Below are positions 26,663 through 35,705 of a stretch of 64,000 bases of DNA, piece by piece. The stretch covers positions 2,418,001 to 2,482,000 of the forward strand of contig NZ_CP080269.1 in the NCBI RefSeq assembly GCF_019431355.1, written 5' to 3'. The stretch is from Paenibacillus sp. R14(2021) (lineage in GTDB: Bacteria > Bacillota > Bacilli > Paenibacillales > Paenibacillaceae). A program made the translations under genes and the position numbers. The notes beneath the pieces are model-generated. The model saw only the letters and a program-made list of their open reading frames with translations. It did not search any database and was not told the origin of the DNA. Numbering within the stretch: position 1 is the stretch's first letter; each line of letters opens with the position of its first letter.

Positions 26663-27604
26663 TTAAAACAAGCGGTTACCCGACACTCGGCCGGAAAACC
26701 AGTTGGCGAACACCACGAGCACGAGCGAGACTGCAGCCTGAAATAGGCTTACGGCCGTTGCGTAGGAATAGCGAGTCAGCTCGAGTCCCATCTGCAGCGA
26801 ATAATACTCGATGACGTAAGACGTATCTTTATTGAACGCATTGCCGAGCAGCATCGACTGGTCGAGGTTGCCGTTGAACAGCGTTCCGATCTTCAGGATG
26901 AAAAGAATCGCGAACAACGGGATGAGATTGGGCAGCGTAATATGCGTAATCCGCTTCAACCTGCCCGCGCCGTCCATCTTGGCAGCTTCATACAGATCCG
27001 GGTTGATGCCGGCAATCGCAGCGAGGTAGATGATGGCGCCCCAACCGACTTCCTTCCACAAGCCGACCAACGTCGCCAGCGGCCGGAATAGTCCCGGCTC
27101 GGTCCAAAACTCGATTGGATGCTTGATCAAATGAAGCGTCGTCAATGATTGGTTGAGCATTCCCTTACTGTCCAGCAGAAAGATCCACATGGAGGCGACC
27201 ATGGCAAAGGATACGAAGTACGGCAGGTAGCTGGTCGTCTGCACGAGTTTACGCAGCCGAAGGAACGGAATTTCGTTCATCAACAGCGCAAAAAACAGCG
27301 GCGCCGGGAAAACAATGACGAGGTAGAACAGGCTGAGCAGCACCGTATTCTTCATCGCCTGATAGAACGTCGGATCCGCGAACATTTCCCGGAAGTTGGC
27401 CAATCCGACGAACGAGCTGCCGCCGAAACCGTCTACGATCTTGAAATCTTGAAACGCGATGATGTTTCCTGCCAGCGGGGTGTACGCGAATACAAGCAGG
27501 AACAGCATGCCGGGCAGCACCATGAGCTGCAGCGGAAGCTGCGACCCGATGCCGCGCGATCGGCTTCCGGAGCCGCGGCTCAGTCTTTTGTCTCGTCTGT
27601 TCAT
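26663..27604 (-). CDS. Carbohydrate ABC importer permease, LplB type
   Basis: 313 residues. A basic N-terminus is followed by LPLQLMVLPGMLFLLVFAYT, AFQDFKIVDGFGGS and WVGLANF-like residues (SFVGLANFREMF), typical of LplB. The EAA loop is DLYEAAKMDGAGRLKRITHI. The ATG at 27604 has GGAGGGAAAAGCTCT upstream. First gene of the importer operon; a 35-bp box shared with the promoter region of the two-component genes lies 48 nt upstream. Confidence 0.95.
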   Translation of the reverse strand: MNRRDKRLSRGSGSRSRGIGSQLPLQLMVLPGMLFLLVFAYTPLAGNIIAFQDFKIVDGFGGSSFVGLANFREMFADPTFYQAMKNTVLLSLFYLVIVFPAPLFFALLMNEIPFLRLRKLVQTTSYLPYFVSFAMVASMWIFLLDSKGMLNQSLTTLHLIKHPIEFWTEPGLFRPLATLVGLWKEVGWGAIIYLAAIAGINPDLYEAAKMDGAGRLKRITHITLPNLIPLFAILFILKIGTLFNGNLDQSMLLGNAFNKDTSYVIEYYSLQMGLELTRYSYATAVSLFQAAVSLVLVVFANWFSGRVSGNRLF

Positions 27605-27651
27605 AGAGCTTTTCCCTCCTGTCAACAGGATAGCACCGGGAGGGAATGGAG

Positions 27652-27686
27652 CCTATGTGACAATACTAAGCTTTACTGGCACGATG
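27652..27686 (-). promoter_or_regulatory. 35-bp box upstream of the importer operon (copy 1)
   Basis: Matches a second copy at 31488-31522 at 26 of 35 positions, including the blocks CTAAG and TTTACTG in identical register. Placed 48-82 nt upstream of the first permease start. Probably the binding site of the YesN-type response regulator, or a promoter element used with it. Confidence 0.55.
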
Positions 27687-27791
27687 CTAAACGATGCGGA
27701 ATCAAGTGCCGGCAAGACGCGAATAGTGCGGACAGGACACGGATCGGGCAGCCGAAACCGACAACGCCAGAGCTGCGCGAGGCAGACGAAA

Positions 27792-27817
27792 AAACGATCC
27801 CCATCCGGAGATCGTTT
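27792..27817 (-). terminator. Terminator of the YesN/YesM-type operon
   Basis: Minus-strand stem AAACGATC-CC / GG-GATCGTTT with a short loop and a TTTTTTCG tail, about 95 nt past the kinase stop. It separates the regulators from the importer promoter. Confidence 0.8.
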
Positions 27818-27909
27818 AACGGAACCCTACATGCCTCCCACCTTATGCGGCCCTCAACTCAACCTTCGGCAGGCACGCTAATACTTCTGTCACGCCCAGA
27901 TTCCGCCAG

Positions 27910-29694
27910 CTATTCATCCACCATGCCGCCAGCCGGCAGGACGGGATGCAACAAGACGACCGTCGTTCCCCTATTCAGCTCGCTAAGCACCTCCAGTCCG
28001 AACGGGTCGCCGAAATAATGACGCAGCCGATCGTGAACGTTGATCAACCCGAGCCCGCCTTCCCGTTCTATGCTTGCCGCAGCCTTGGGGTCCAGGAGCG
28101 TGCGGCGGATAGCTTCCGGAATGCCCGGCCCGTTATCGGTGATGCGGAACACGATTCGCTCGCCTTCCAGGCTGCCCTGTACGAGTATCATGCCCTCTTC
28201 ACCCTTGTCGGCGATTCCGTGACGGATGGCATTCTCCACGAGCGGCTGCAGGATGAGGCGCATGAGCGGCAGGTCCTGCAGCTCCTCTTCCACCATGAAC
28301 ATTACGGGAATGGGTACTTCCTGTCTGTTCTTCTCGATATTCAGATAGGCCTTCAACAATTCCAGTTCGCGTCGGACCGTTGTGATTTCCTTGCCGCGGT
28401 TCAGTGTCAACCGAAATAGCGCCGCCAGGGAGCTAGCCATTTCGCCGATCTCGCCTGCCTGGTAGGCTTCCGCCTTCCAGCGAATCGTATCGAGCGTATT
28501 ATAGAGGAAATGGGGATTGATCTGATAATTGAGTACCTCGAACTCTAGTTCCTTCTTGCGTTTCTCAGATGCCTTCGTTTCCATGAGCAGCGTATTGATT
28601 TCGCGCGTCATGTTGTACATGCCCCGGTAAAGCCAGCCGATTTCGTCGCGCCGGGAAGCGAAACGTGATTCGGTAATCGCCCCTTCGTTGAAGCCGTTCC
28701 GAGCGGCCGCTTTCATCTGGCGGGTAAGGGCGGAGATCGGGTTCGTATACGTCACGGAGATATAAGCAGCCAATGAAATGGCCACGAAAAAATAAAACAG
28801 CAATAACGTGTAGTTAAGCCGGTTCAGGACGGATACGGAATTGTCCAGGTCCCGTACGGGGGTAATGCTGACGAGCTTCAACCCATGCTCCAGCAGCGAC
28901 GTGATATTGACGATCGATCGCTCTCCGTTGTAGACGATTTTGCCTGAGACCGCTGATCCGCCGAGTATCCGGCGCAGCTCCGGTTCCAGCACCGAATCGC
29001 CGTAATGGCCGTTCGTCGCGTAAACAAGCTGGTTATCCCCGTCCATCAAGAGAATCAATTGGTGCTGGAACTGCTTGACCGGGTAGATGAAGTCGGCTAG
29101 GACAGACGGGCGGATATCCATGACGACGATGCCGAGTGGGCCGAATGTCTTTAGGCTGTGCAGCCGTTCGACGCGGCTCAGCGTTGGCTCGAGAATAACG
29201 CCCGGCAAATCCGCAGGCTCGAATACTTTCCAGTAGGAACGGCCTTGGGCCACGATCCGGGTATACCATTCCTGCTGCTTCAGATTGGTCTGCCCGTAGA
29301 TCGACTTCACGTATGTTGGGAGGATCGACGGATCCAGCGGCAGAATGCGGATTTTGAACAGCTGATTGTCGTAATTAACGCCGTCCGTATAAGCGAGCAG
29401 CTTGTCTGTGAATGTAAGATCATCCGCCGGTAGTCGGTTTGCCTCCGTCATCAGCTGCTGCATGTCACCCGACGCCATGAGCTTGTCCTGTTCTTTCTGA
29501 ACGTACCGAAAGTAATAATCGAGGTTCTTGCCCGTCAGGACGATGGCGTCTAGGTTCGTGCTTCGGATCGTCTTCTCCGATTTGGACAATGCCAGATATC
29601 CGACCAGCAGGAACGGCCCTACGATCAGGATGAAGAAAACAACCATCACGCGGTACCGCATGGACAGCTGCCCCAGGCGATACCTCTTACTCAT
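27910..29694 (-). CDS. Sensor histidine kinase, YesM type
   Basis: 594 residues. One membrane segment near the N-terminus (VMVVFFILIVGPFLLVGYLA), a large extracellular Cache-like sensor, a second segment around residue 300 (LLLFYFFVAISLAAYISV), HAMP, the His_kinase motif NYQINPHFLYNTLDTIRW (phospho-His in NPHFLYN) and a HATPase domain with LQPLVENAIRHGI, ITDNGPGIPE and GGLGLINVHDRLRHYFG. It probably senses extracellular glycan or the loaded binding protein and phosphorylates the partner regulator, whose gene overlaps it by 8 nt. Confidence 0.95.
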   Translation of the reverse strand: MSKRYRLGQLSMRYRVMVVFFILIVGPFLLVGYLALSKSEKTIRSTNLDAIVLTGKNLDYYFRYVQKEQDKLMASGDMQQLMTEANRLPADDLTFTDKLLAYTDGVNYDNQLFKIRILPLDPSILPTYVKSIYGQTNLKQQEWYTRIVAQGRSYWKVFEPADLPGVILEPTLSRVERLHSLKTFGPLGIVVMDIRPSVLADFIYPVKQFQHQLILLMDGDNQLVYATNGHYGDSVLEPELRRILGGSAVSGKIVYNGERSIVNITSLLEHGLKLVSITPVRDLDNSVSVLNRLNYTLLLFYFFVAISLAAYISVTYTNPISALTRQMKAAARNGFNEGAITESRFASRRDEIGWLYRGMYNMTREINTLLMETKASEKRKKELEFEVLNYQINPHFLYNTLDTIRWKAEAYQAGEIGEMASSLAALFRLTLNRGKEITTVRRELELLKAYLNIEKNRQEVPIPVMFMVEEELQDLPLMRLILQPLVENAIRHGIADKGEEGMILVQGSLEGERIVFRITDNGPGIPEAIRRTLLDPKAAASIEREGGLGLINVHDRLRHYFGDPFGLEVLSELNRGTTVVLLHPVLPAGGMVDE

Positions 29695-31321
29695 CGGCCG
29701 GAATCCCCCTCTGGTTGCGAAATTCCTTCGGCGTCAGGCCGGTATGCTTCTTGAACAAACGGGAGAAATAAACCGAATCCTTGTATCCGACCAGGCCGCT
29801 AATTTGATAAATTTTCAGACCGACGTCCTGCAGCAGCGATTTAGCCTGCTCCATCCGAAGTCGGGTTATATAGTCCAGTACGGTCAAGTCGAAATTTTTC
29901 TTGAACAGCGTGCTCAGCCATTCCGGCGTCACGTAGACATGCTCCGAGATGACCTGCACCGTCAGCTGTTCCGCGAAATGAGCCTGGATATACCGTTCCG
30001 CCTTCTGCAGCACCTGATTACGAGGCGATTCCCGCAGTTCTTCGTTTGCTTGAAGCAAATAACCGGCGACCAGTCCTTGCAGCGCTTCGACCGTGTCGTA
30101 GGTCTGGATATGCTCCCATAAACGCAACGGATTACGCCGCCAATGATCCTGCTTCCACCCCGTTTTGCGCACGGCCTCGAAAATTTCGAGCAGCCATTCG
30201 AACACCTTGCGGTGCAGGTCCCGCAGCTTGTCGATGCCCCATTCTCTTACGAGCAGTGGGAATTGGGACAACGCCCATTCGACGTCATCCCGCTCGCCGT
30301 GGCTGATAAGATCGGCCAGCGCCTGCGCCCCAGATAGCATATCGACTTCGCGGAACGGCTTCTCGACCGCATCGTTCCATTCCGCAGCGTCTTCGGCGTA
30401 TCCGTACAGACGGGTGCGGGTCAGCTTGTCCTGCGCCTCTTCGTGCAGCGCATGAAGGGAAGCACCTTGCCCTCCTGAAGCAAACGTAATGCTGGCGCTG
30501 ATTTTCACATACCGCTTGATCCGCTCGCGTAAGGCCGCTTCCAGTCCGTCCAACCATGTCCAATCGCTTCCGTCCACGCGCTGTCTCATGTCGAACAAAA
30601 TCAACCATTTATCCTGTTGGGTGGAGCGGAACATGACGTAGCTCCCTCCCTCCCTTTCATATTCATGCAAGGAATATTCTACGACGTTGCCGATGGCAAA
30701 CAGGATTAGCCGCTCGCTGCCCGTGCCTCCCTGGTCCGCGACTGACCGCAGGTTGTCCGGCTCAATCACCATAAGCGCCGTAGGGCAATCGAACAGCCAA
30801 GCCAGCCCGTATGCATGCAGTTCTTTTTGCAGCTGTGCGTCATCGCCCCCTGGGGACTCCAGTATCCGGTTCAGCAGCTGTTCTTTCAGCTTCGGCATGG
30901 CATGCTCGATCATGCGCAGATGGTCGAGCTGACCTTCCTCCCGTTCCAGTTGATCCATGGCTCTGCCGATTACATGCTTCAGCTCCAAGGTATCGACTGG
31001 CTTCAGCAAATAATCGACCACTCCGAACGTCATCGCCGTCCGGGCATATTGAAAATCGTCATAGCCACTCAAAATGATCACCTTGCCTGTGAACGATTCC
31101 TGCTCGTATAACTGCCGGATGAATTCCAAACCGGATATTTTTTTCATGCGGATATCCGTCAATATGAGTCTAATCCGTGGCTCCCTGCGGACGAGCGCAA
31201 GACCGCTCGCGCCGTCGTCCGCACTCAGGACGCTCTCGAAGCCCAACTCTTTCCACAAGTGGTGGCGGATCATTCCGTTCCGGATATTCGGCTCATCTTC
31301 CACGATCAATGCTTTGTACAC
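29687..31321 (-). CDS. Response regulator with AraC DNA-binding domain, YesN type
   Basis: 544 residues: receiver domain at 1-120 with Asp56 in LILTDIRMKK as phospho-acceptor, a long middle region, and a C-terminal AraC domain with two helix-turn-helices (VQVISEHVYVTPEWLSTLFK, IYQISGLVGYKDSVYFSRLF, KHTGLTPKEFRNQ). It starts with GTG after AGGAGGGG. It should activate the adjacent importer and glycosidase genes; a box shared by both promoter regions supports this. Confidence 0.95.
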   Translation of the reverse strand: MYKALIVEDEPNIRNGMIRHHLWKELGFESVLSADDGASGLALVRREPRIRLILTDIRMKKISGLEFIRQLYEQESFTGKVIILSGYDDFQYARTAMTFGVVDYLLKPVDTLELKHVIGRAMDQLEREEGQLDHLRMIEHAMPKLKEQLLNRILESPGGDDAQLQKELHAYGLAWLFDCPTALMVIEPDNLRSVADQGGTGSERLILFAIGNVVEYSLHEYEREGGSYVMFRSTQQDKWLILFDMRQRVDGSDWTWLDGLEAALRERIKRYVKISASITFASGGQGASLHALHEEAQDKLTRTRLYGYAEDAAEWNDAVEKPFREVDMLSGAQALADLISHGERDDVEWALSQFPLLVREWGIDKLRDLHRKVFEWLLEIFEAVRKTGWKQDHWRRNPLRLWEHIQTYDTVEALQGLVAGYLLQANEELRESPRNQVLQKAERYIQAHFAEQLTVQVISEHVYVTPEWLSTLFKKNFDLTVLDYITRLRMEQAKSLLQDVGLKIYQISGLVGYKDSVYFSRLFKKHTGLTPKEFRNQRGIPADE

Positions 31322-31487
31322 GTTTGTCTACCCCTCCTATACGCAGCGCTTGGCGTCCGCCAGCCGCCGTCGTATGGGTCCGCCGATTTCCCACCGATTC
31401 GTGATGCATCTTCTATTTTAGCATTTGCGTGCTCTAAGTTCCGAAAACCGCTTCCGTGCCCAGCTTAGCACTGCCGGCATGAGATTT

Positions 31488-31522
31488 CCTATAGGACGAT
31501 TCTAAGGTTTACTGATACAATT
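31488..31522 (-). promoter_or_regulatory. 35-bp box upstream of the two-component genes (copy 2)
   Basis: Same element as at 27652-27686 (26 of 35 identical), here 167 nt upstream of the response regulator start. Suggests autoregulation and shared control of the glycan locus. Confidence 0.55.
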
Positions 31523-32212
31523 CAACGGCAATCGGCGCTTTGTTGTATGAGAACCCCGAATACACGGAGGATTCATTGATGAATTTGTATTATAGCAACT
31601 AATATCCAATTAAAAAATCAACTCGCATACTCGTTGGAATGGCTCGTAGCCGGGAAGCCTACAATCCTCATAAAACGATGCCAATTCAGCTGGCGGCTTA
31701 ACCAGATTTCCTGTTTCATAGAGGGCGAAATCCTGAGAATAAGCGAGCATTCGTGAGAAAATTAAATCGTACTGAACGAGTTGAATGAACACATCCTTTC
31801 TGGGATGGCCCTTTTTGCAGGAAGCCTAAGTCGATGAGAAACTGCTTACATATTGTAGAGAAAATGCTGTTTTTTCCATTTAATTAAGGGGGGGGGCAAC
31901 TTGGATAGAAAAAAATTTAATTTTAATCATTGTACAACCCTCGCCCTTCGCATAGTATCTCACGGCAACTGCGCCATTTACGTATTTTCAGTCAGCTTAG
32001 TGTATGTCGATCATCATGGACTGAACTGGATATACTGACGTTTCGGGGACAGGTGACCTAACCCCAAACCCATGCCGCTCAACACTCTTTAACAGCCTAA
32101 CGTGCAACAAAAAATGAGCTGCCGCTTGGCAAGCTCCTCAACTACAGTCTCCTCGTAATTTTATGCAATAAATGGGCAGCGTATAGGCCGTAAATTGTGG
32201 TTCGTCTGGAAA
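31523..32212. other. Gene-poor stretch between the glycan locus and capA-like gene
   Basis: About 690 nt without a convincing gene. A minus frame at 31610-31792 (60 codons, GTG start, containing LVQYDLIFSRMLAYSQDFAL) has protein-like composition and may be the tail of a lost gene, but its ribosome binding site is too close to the start. A run of nine or more G lies near 31890. No terminator, repeat or RNA gene is recognised. Confidence 0.35.
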
Positions 32213-33319
32213 TTAAGACTCGTCAACCGGAAATGGCAGTACCCCCCTGTACATGCGCAGCGTGCCTTGATAGGCGCGTTTCATCCGCACCAACTGTTCC
32301 GCGGGGTATTCGTCCCGTTTTCTAATCGCTTCATGCAGCGGCACGATGCGGCACATCGCGGGTTTGCATTTCTTCATGATGCTTACCCAGGTTGGCACGC
32401 CCTCGACGCCGACGAGCCGGACGGTGCCGTCGGAATTTTTGCGAAGCTTGATTCTAACGATGATGCCGGTCAGAGCCGCGTCTTTGCCGTGCAGTCGGGT
32501 GGAGATAAAGTTGCCGAGAGAGTAGATGGCGAACCGTTTTCTCGTCCGTCCTGTGACGTCCTTCACCGTTCGTGTCACCGCCGGCTGAAGGACATGCGGA
32601 TGCGATCCCAGCACCACGTCCGCGCCGTTCCGGAACAGGAAGCGGACCCACTCCTTCTGGTGGGCGGCCGGGCTTACCTCGTATTCGAGTCCGCAATGCA
32701 TGCACACGATAATAAAATCCACGGCTGTTCGCAGCCGTTCCAGATCGTTCTTTATCCTCGCGCGTACGAGCTTTTTGACACCTGCCGGCTGTCCCTTCGG
32801 TACGGGCATGCCGTTCGTATCCCGCGTATACGACAGGATGCCGATACGGACGCCTTCGACATTCCGCACGCAGAGCGCCCGCGCTTCCTGTGCAGTCCGG
32901 TACGTTCCGACGTGGACGAGCCCGTTCTTGTCGAGCACGTCTAGCGTCCGTATGAGTCCGCGAACGCCGTAATCCGCGCAATGGTTGTTGGCTGTCGCGA
33001 CCACGTCGAAGCCGGCCGCCGACAGCGCCGGCGCGAAAGCGTCCGGGCTTTTGAACACCGGATTGCCGTTCTTTGGATTGCGTCTCGTCTTATTGAAGCT
33101 GATATCCGGACCGCCGGCGAAGGTAGTTTCCAGATTGCCTATCGTCAAATGCGCGTCTTGCAAATAACGGGTAACCGGTTCGAACATCCGCTCGAACGCG
33201 TAGGTTGTCTCTCCTTGATCGTCCGTGCCAACCGCTTGCCCGCCGGTACGAAGCAATTGGATGAGCAACGGCTTCATCAACAGATCGCCGACCGCCACAA
33301 TTACAATTTCCTTCGACAT
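32213..33319 (-). CDS. CapA-family metallophosphatase-like protein
   Basis: 368 residues of the PGA_cap / CapA family: AVGDLLM near the start, IGNLETTFAGG, DVVATANNHCADYG, SYTRDTNGMP, FIIVCMHCGLEYEVSP and VVLGSHPHVLQP carry the Asp, Asn and His ligands of a calcineurin-like dimetal site. CapA is needed for poly-gamma-glutamate capsule export, but no capB/capC genes are here and no signal peptide is seen, so the true role is uncertain. GGGGAAGATGAG precedes the ATG. Confidence 0.88.
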   Translation of the reverse strand: MSKEIVIVAVGDLLMKPLLIQLLRTGGQAVGTDDQGETTYAFERMFEPVTRYLQDAHLTIGNLETTFAGGPDISFNKTRRNPKNGNPVFKSPDAFAPALSAAGFDVVATANNHCADYGVRGLIRTLDVLDKNGLVHVGTYRTAQEARALCVRNVEGVRIGILSYTRDTNGMPVPKGQPAGVKKLVRARIKNDLERLRTAVDFIIVCMHCGLEYEVSPAAHQKEWVRFLFRNGADVVLGSHPHVLQPAVTRTVKDVTGRTRKRFAIYSLGNFISTRLHGKDAALTGIIVRIKLRKNSDGTVRLVGVEGVPTWVSIMKKCKPAMCRIVPLHEAIRKRDEYPAEQLVRMKRAYQGTLRMYRGVLPFPVDES

Positions 33320-33464
33320 CTCATCTTCCCCCGATTAATTGGGCTGATTTCCGATAAGCTACTATATGCCATCCGAGCGGAATTAGTGGTGGCGGACCGA
33401 TTCGGGAACAAAAAAAGAGACCCCTTACTTCGATCACGTTGTCCCGGGATGTCTCAAAACAGGA

Positions 33465-33505
33465 ATGGGATCAAGTTCTTGACATGCTCAAGAACTTGAT
33501 CCCAT
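33465..33505. repeat. Perfect 18-bp inverted repeat with 5-nt loop
   Basis: Arms 33465-33482 and 33488-33505 are perfectly complementary. It sits 42 nt past the stop of the crystallin-like gene and would form a very stable hairpin, but neither strand has a classic T run right after the stem (A5 follows on plus, TCCTGTTTTG on minus). Likely a terminator; it could also be a dispersed repeat. Confidence 0.65.
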
Positions 33506-33546
33506 AAAAAGCCGATTTACGTGCCTGTGCCTTTTTTACCTATCTT

Positions 33547-33915
33547 TTATTGTCTGATAACTAAAATATCACGAGGAGGGATACCGGTACTTTGGATCTG
33601 TTGAATCTGGGAATTTGTAAGGTTACGTCCTACTAAAATTAAGGAAGAAGTTACATCATTGAAATTACCTAAATTCGACACGCTTTGAGCTCCACGGAAT
33701 ACGCGAATGGATCCCTGAAAGTTAATCCGTGAAAACAAAACCAGTGTCACAGAATCTGTGGTTGAAACATTTCTTAGACGGAAACTAGAAAGGACGTTAT
33801 CAAAACGAAATGCTCCCAAATCTCGAATTGCTACACCTCCACGTCTAAGAACAATCCGACGATTTGTAAAATTAAAGCCAGAGAAAAGTTGGAGCCTTAC
33901 ATCAGTGTTTGCCAA
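33547..33915 (-). CDS. Beta/gamma-crystallin-like protein with two calcium-binding motifs
   Basis: 122 residues built of two internal repeats. Each has an aromatic strand (LQLFSGFNF; LVLFSRINF), Arg/Gly turn (RRGG; FRGA) and the (N/D)(N/D)XX(S/T)S calcium-binding signature: DNVLSS at 39-44 and NDVTSS at 86-91, 47 residues apart. This layout fits a single beta/gamma-crystallin domain with two Greek keys. No signal peptide, so it is cytoplasmic or placed on the spore by the mother cell. The start is TTG with AAAGGATG upstream. A CATAGAATA box upstream resembles a SigK -10 element. Terminated by a strong hairpin. Family call is from the motif; function unknown. Confidence 0.7.
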   Translation of the reverse strand: MANTDVRLQLFSGFNFTNRRIVLRRGGVAIRDLGAFRFDNVLSSFRLRNVSTTDSVTLVLFSRINFQGSIRVFRGAQSVSNLGNFNDVTSSLILVGRNLTNSQIQQIQSTGIPPRDILVIRQ

Positions 33916-33943
33916 TTAAATCATCCTTTCTTAAGTGATGATA

Positions 33944-33952
33944 TATTCTATG
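33944..33952 (-). promoter_or_regulatory. Possible SigK-type -10 element
   Basis: Minus strand CATAGAATA matches the late mother-cell sigma factor -10 consensus CATANNNTA, 28 nt upstream of the crystallin-like start. No clear -35 AC at the right distance, so tentative. Confidence 0.3.
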
Positions 33953-34014
33953 ATTGATTCCCGGGAAAGGCTTGGACTAATTTGAGGACAAACTCACCAT
34001 TTTTTATAAGACTT

Positions 34015-34052
34015 GATAAAAAAAACAGGCAGCCGATTTCCTGCCGGCTGCC
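34015..34052 (-). terminator. Orphan minus-strand terminator
   Basis: Perfect 8-bp stem GGCAGCCG / CGGCTGCC followed on the minus strand by a run of eight T. No minus-strand gene lies just upstream of it (34053-34212 is non-coding), so it ends either a lost gene or an antisense/small transcript. Confidence 0.6.
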
Positions 34053-34212
34053 ATCTCAAGTAAATATTCGTTTTGAAAGCATGCTTAGTATCGGCTACCT
34101 ATGATGCTCATAATCCAAAATATTTCGCTTACGACGATATAGTCACAAGTACAAGCCGTTTCCTGCTTATACTAACAAAATAATGTATGTCACGAAAAAG
34201 GAGGTATCTATT

Positions 34213-34647
34213 ATGACACGTTTATTAGATGCTAGAACATCTCAAAATATGAGTTACTTTGACCTCAGCTCAACGACTACGTTACCAGCAAATACACCGA
34301 CGCCAATTGGTGTTGTTGGTTTGAATACGATTGGTGCAAACGGAATCATCCGTGTACAATTCACAGGCATTGCTGAACTTAGGCTCCCAGAACCATTAAC
34401 ACCCGATACGGTAAGTGGACTTGTAATAATTCGCGGGACAGATTTAACTGGCACGCAGGTTGCAAATGCTATTTATGGTACTGGCAACACGGTATCTCCT
34501 ATTCAGGTCGTTACAATCAATGCTTCCGATTACAATGTTCCTTACCCTCCATCAAATGAGCTTATCTATACGTTGTGGCTATTTTCCACAGTACAAGCAA
34601 CTCGAATTGGAATGGAAAGCTTCAATGCAATTGCGTTCTCGGATTAA
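34213..34647 (+). CDS. Beta-rich hypothetical protein, possibly spore-surface
   Basis: 144 residues starting MTRLLDARTSQNMSYFDLSS after a strong AAAGGAGGTATCTATT. Low in charged residues and rich in Thr, Ile, Val, Asn and Pro, with alternating short strands (TPIGVVGLNTIGANGIIRVQ, VSGLVIIRGTDLTG). No signal peptide or membrane segment. Composition recalls the jelly-roll C-terminal domains of exosporium proteins, but no family is recognised. It diverges from the crystallin-like gene. Translated length and flanking terminators make it a real gene; function unknown. Confidence 0.7.
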   Translation: MTRLLDARTSQNMSYFDLSSTTTLPANTPTPIGVVGLNTIGANGIIRVQFTGIAELRLPEPLTPDTVSGLVIIRGTDLTGTQVANAIYGTGNTVSPIQVVTINASDYNVPYPPSNELIYTLWLFSTVQATRIGMESFNAIAFSD

Positions 34648-34676
34648 GCAATAAACGGGCATAAATCAAACCGATT

Positions 34677-34720
34677 AACGGCCTTGGTCCTGAATTCTAT
34701 CGGGCTAAGGCCGTTTAGTT
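34677..34720 (+). terminator. Terminator after the beta-rich gene
   Basis: Stem AACGGCCTT / AAGGCCGTT (plus inner GTCC/GGGC pairing) and TAGTTTTG tail, 30 nt past the stop. Confidence 0.75.
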
Positions 34721-34811
34721 TTGCCTGTAAACGCTCGGTTCAACAGGTACTACGCGATGTGCTGGGGACATTCGTTCTGCTTTCATGTCCAACATCAGCA
34801 TACGTAGACGA

Positions 34812-34850
34812 AAAAATAGCGACTATCTGTAAAATATCCAGATAGTCGCT
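34812..34850 (-). terminator. Minus-strand terminator
   Basis: Perfect 12-bp stem AGCGACTATCTG / CAGATAGTCGCT followed on the minus strand by ATTTTTTCG. It is 200 nt past the GNAT gene stop at 35050; the intervening minus strand carries a short frame ending GIVFDKREN that may be a leftover gene tail. Confidence 0.75.
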
Positions 34851-35049
34851 GTTCTAGCTGCGGCTGCATCGCCACTTAATGCAAGCCAGCCCAATCGGCT
34901 GCCTTGTTCCGTTCTGCTTATGAATCTATCATACCTGTCGTTTTCAATGCCTTATTGGTTCTCTCTTTTGTCAAAAACAATACCAGATCGTGTCCCACTC
35001 GAACTATTGGGCTCAACCTGCAGACCTTGACGTGCCGAAACAGAATTGA

Positions 35050-35535
35050 TTACTGTTTGTAGTTCTTAAACTCTTGTGCAGGCCCTTTGTTGTCTTTTCT
35101 TCGATTTTCAGTAAATTCGTCGTTTGTATACGCCTTGATTACTTTTCTCCAAAAGATTTGTGCCGGAGTGTTCCAATCGAATTCACTGACTCTCCAATTT
35201 CCATGATACGTATTAAATGCTTTTATCGCCGCTTGTTTTCCTACTTGTTTTCCGCGATATTTCCTCAAGATAAAAAAGTGATTAAGATAGTACATATCCT
35301 CTTCCAATATACGTTTAATAATTACAAACCCCGCTAATTCTTCATTGGCTCGAATAAAATATAAATCATAGTTATCATCATCGATCCAATCTTTTACATT
35401 TAGATTCAACAAATACGATCCACTTTCATTAATGCTAGTGCAACTTAACTCTGAGAGATCATAAGCAGCAAATTCAAAGAGATTTTTTAAAGTCCCTAAT
35501 CTCTCTTCCACTATTTCCTCCAGTATTACTAGCAC
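35050..35535 (-). CDS. GNAT family N-acetyltransferase
   Basis: 161 residues. The middle shows the GNAT core: ELAGFVIIKRI (strand), YLNHFFILRKYRGKQVGKQA (the acetyl-CoA pyrophosphate loop, here RKYRGKQVG) and FDWNTPAQIFWRKVIKAYTN at the C-terminal side, as in the group of GNATs with a terminal FW/F-x-K motif. Substrate unknown. Base composition here is clearly lower in G+C than in the opp or cyd regions. Confidence 0.85.
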   Translation of the reverse strand: MLVILEEIVEERLGTLKNLFEFAAYDLSELSCTSINESGSYLLNLNVKDWIDDDNYDLYFIRANEELAGFVIIKRILEEDMYYLNHFFILRKYRGKQVGKQAAIKAFNTYHGNWRVSEFDWNTPAQIFWRKVIKAYTNDEFTENRRKDNKGPAQEFKNYKQ

Positions 35536-35705
35536 TCCACCACTCCTTATTCAGAAATATAAAGTCTATTATCTACTCTCTTGCAAAACTGATGCATGGC
35601 GCCCTGCGAATTCTACTCTTAAAGCGGTGAATGCATCACCGACAGCTCGTGATCTTTTCATTTTGTTTGCAGCGCCGCTAATATTCATTAAACGATCGTT
35701 CTCTG

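Noticed and set aside
31577-31600. GGAGGATTCATTG followed by a seven-codon frame (MNLYYSN) on the plus strand
   Set aside because: Good ribosome binding site but no gene downstream for a leader to control; too short to judge.
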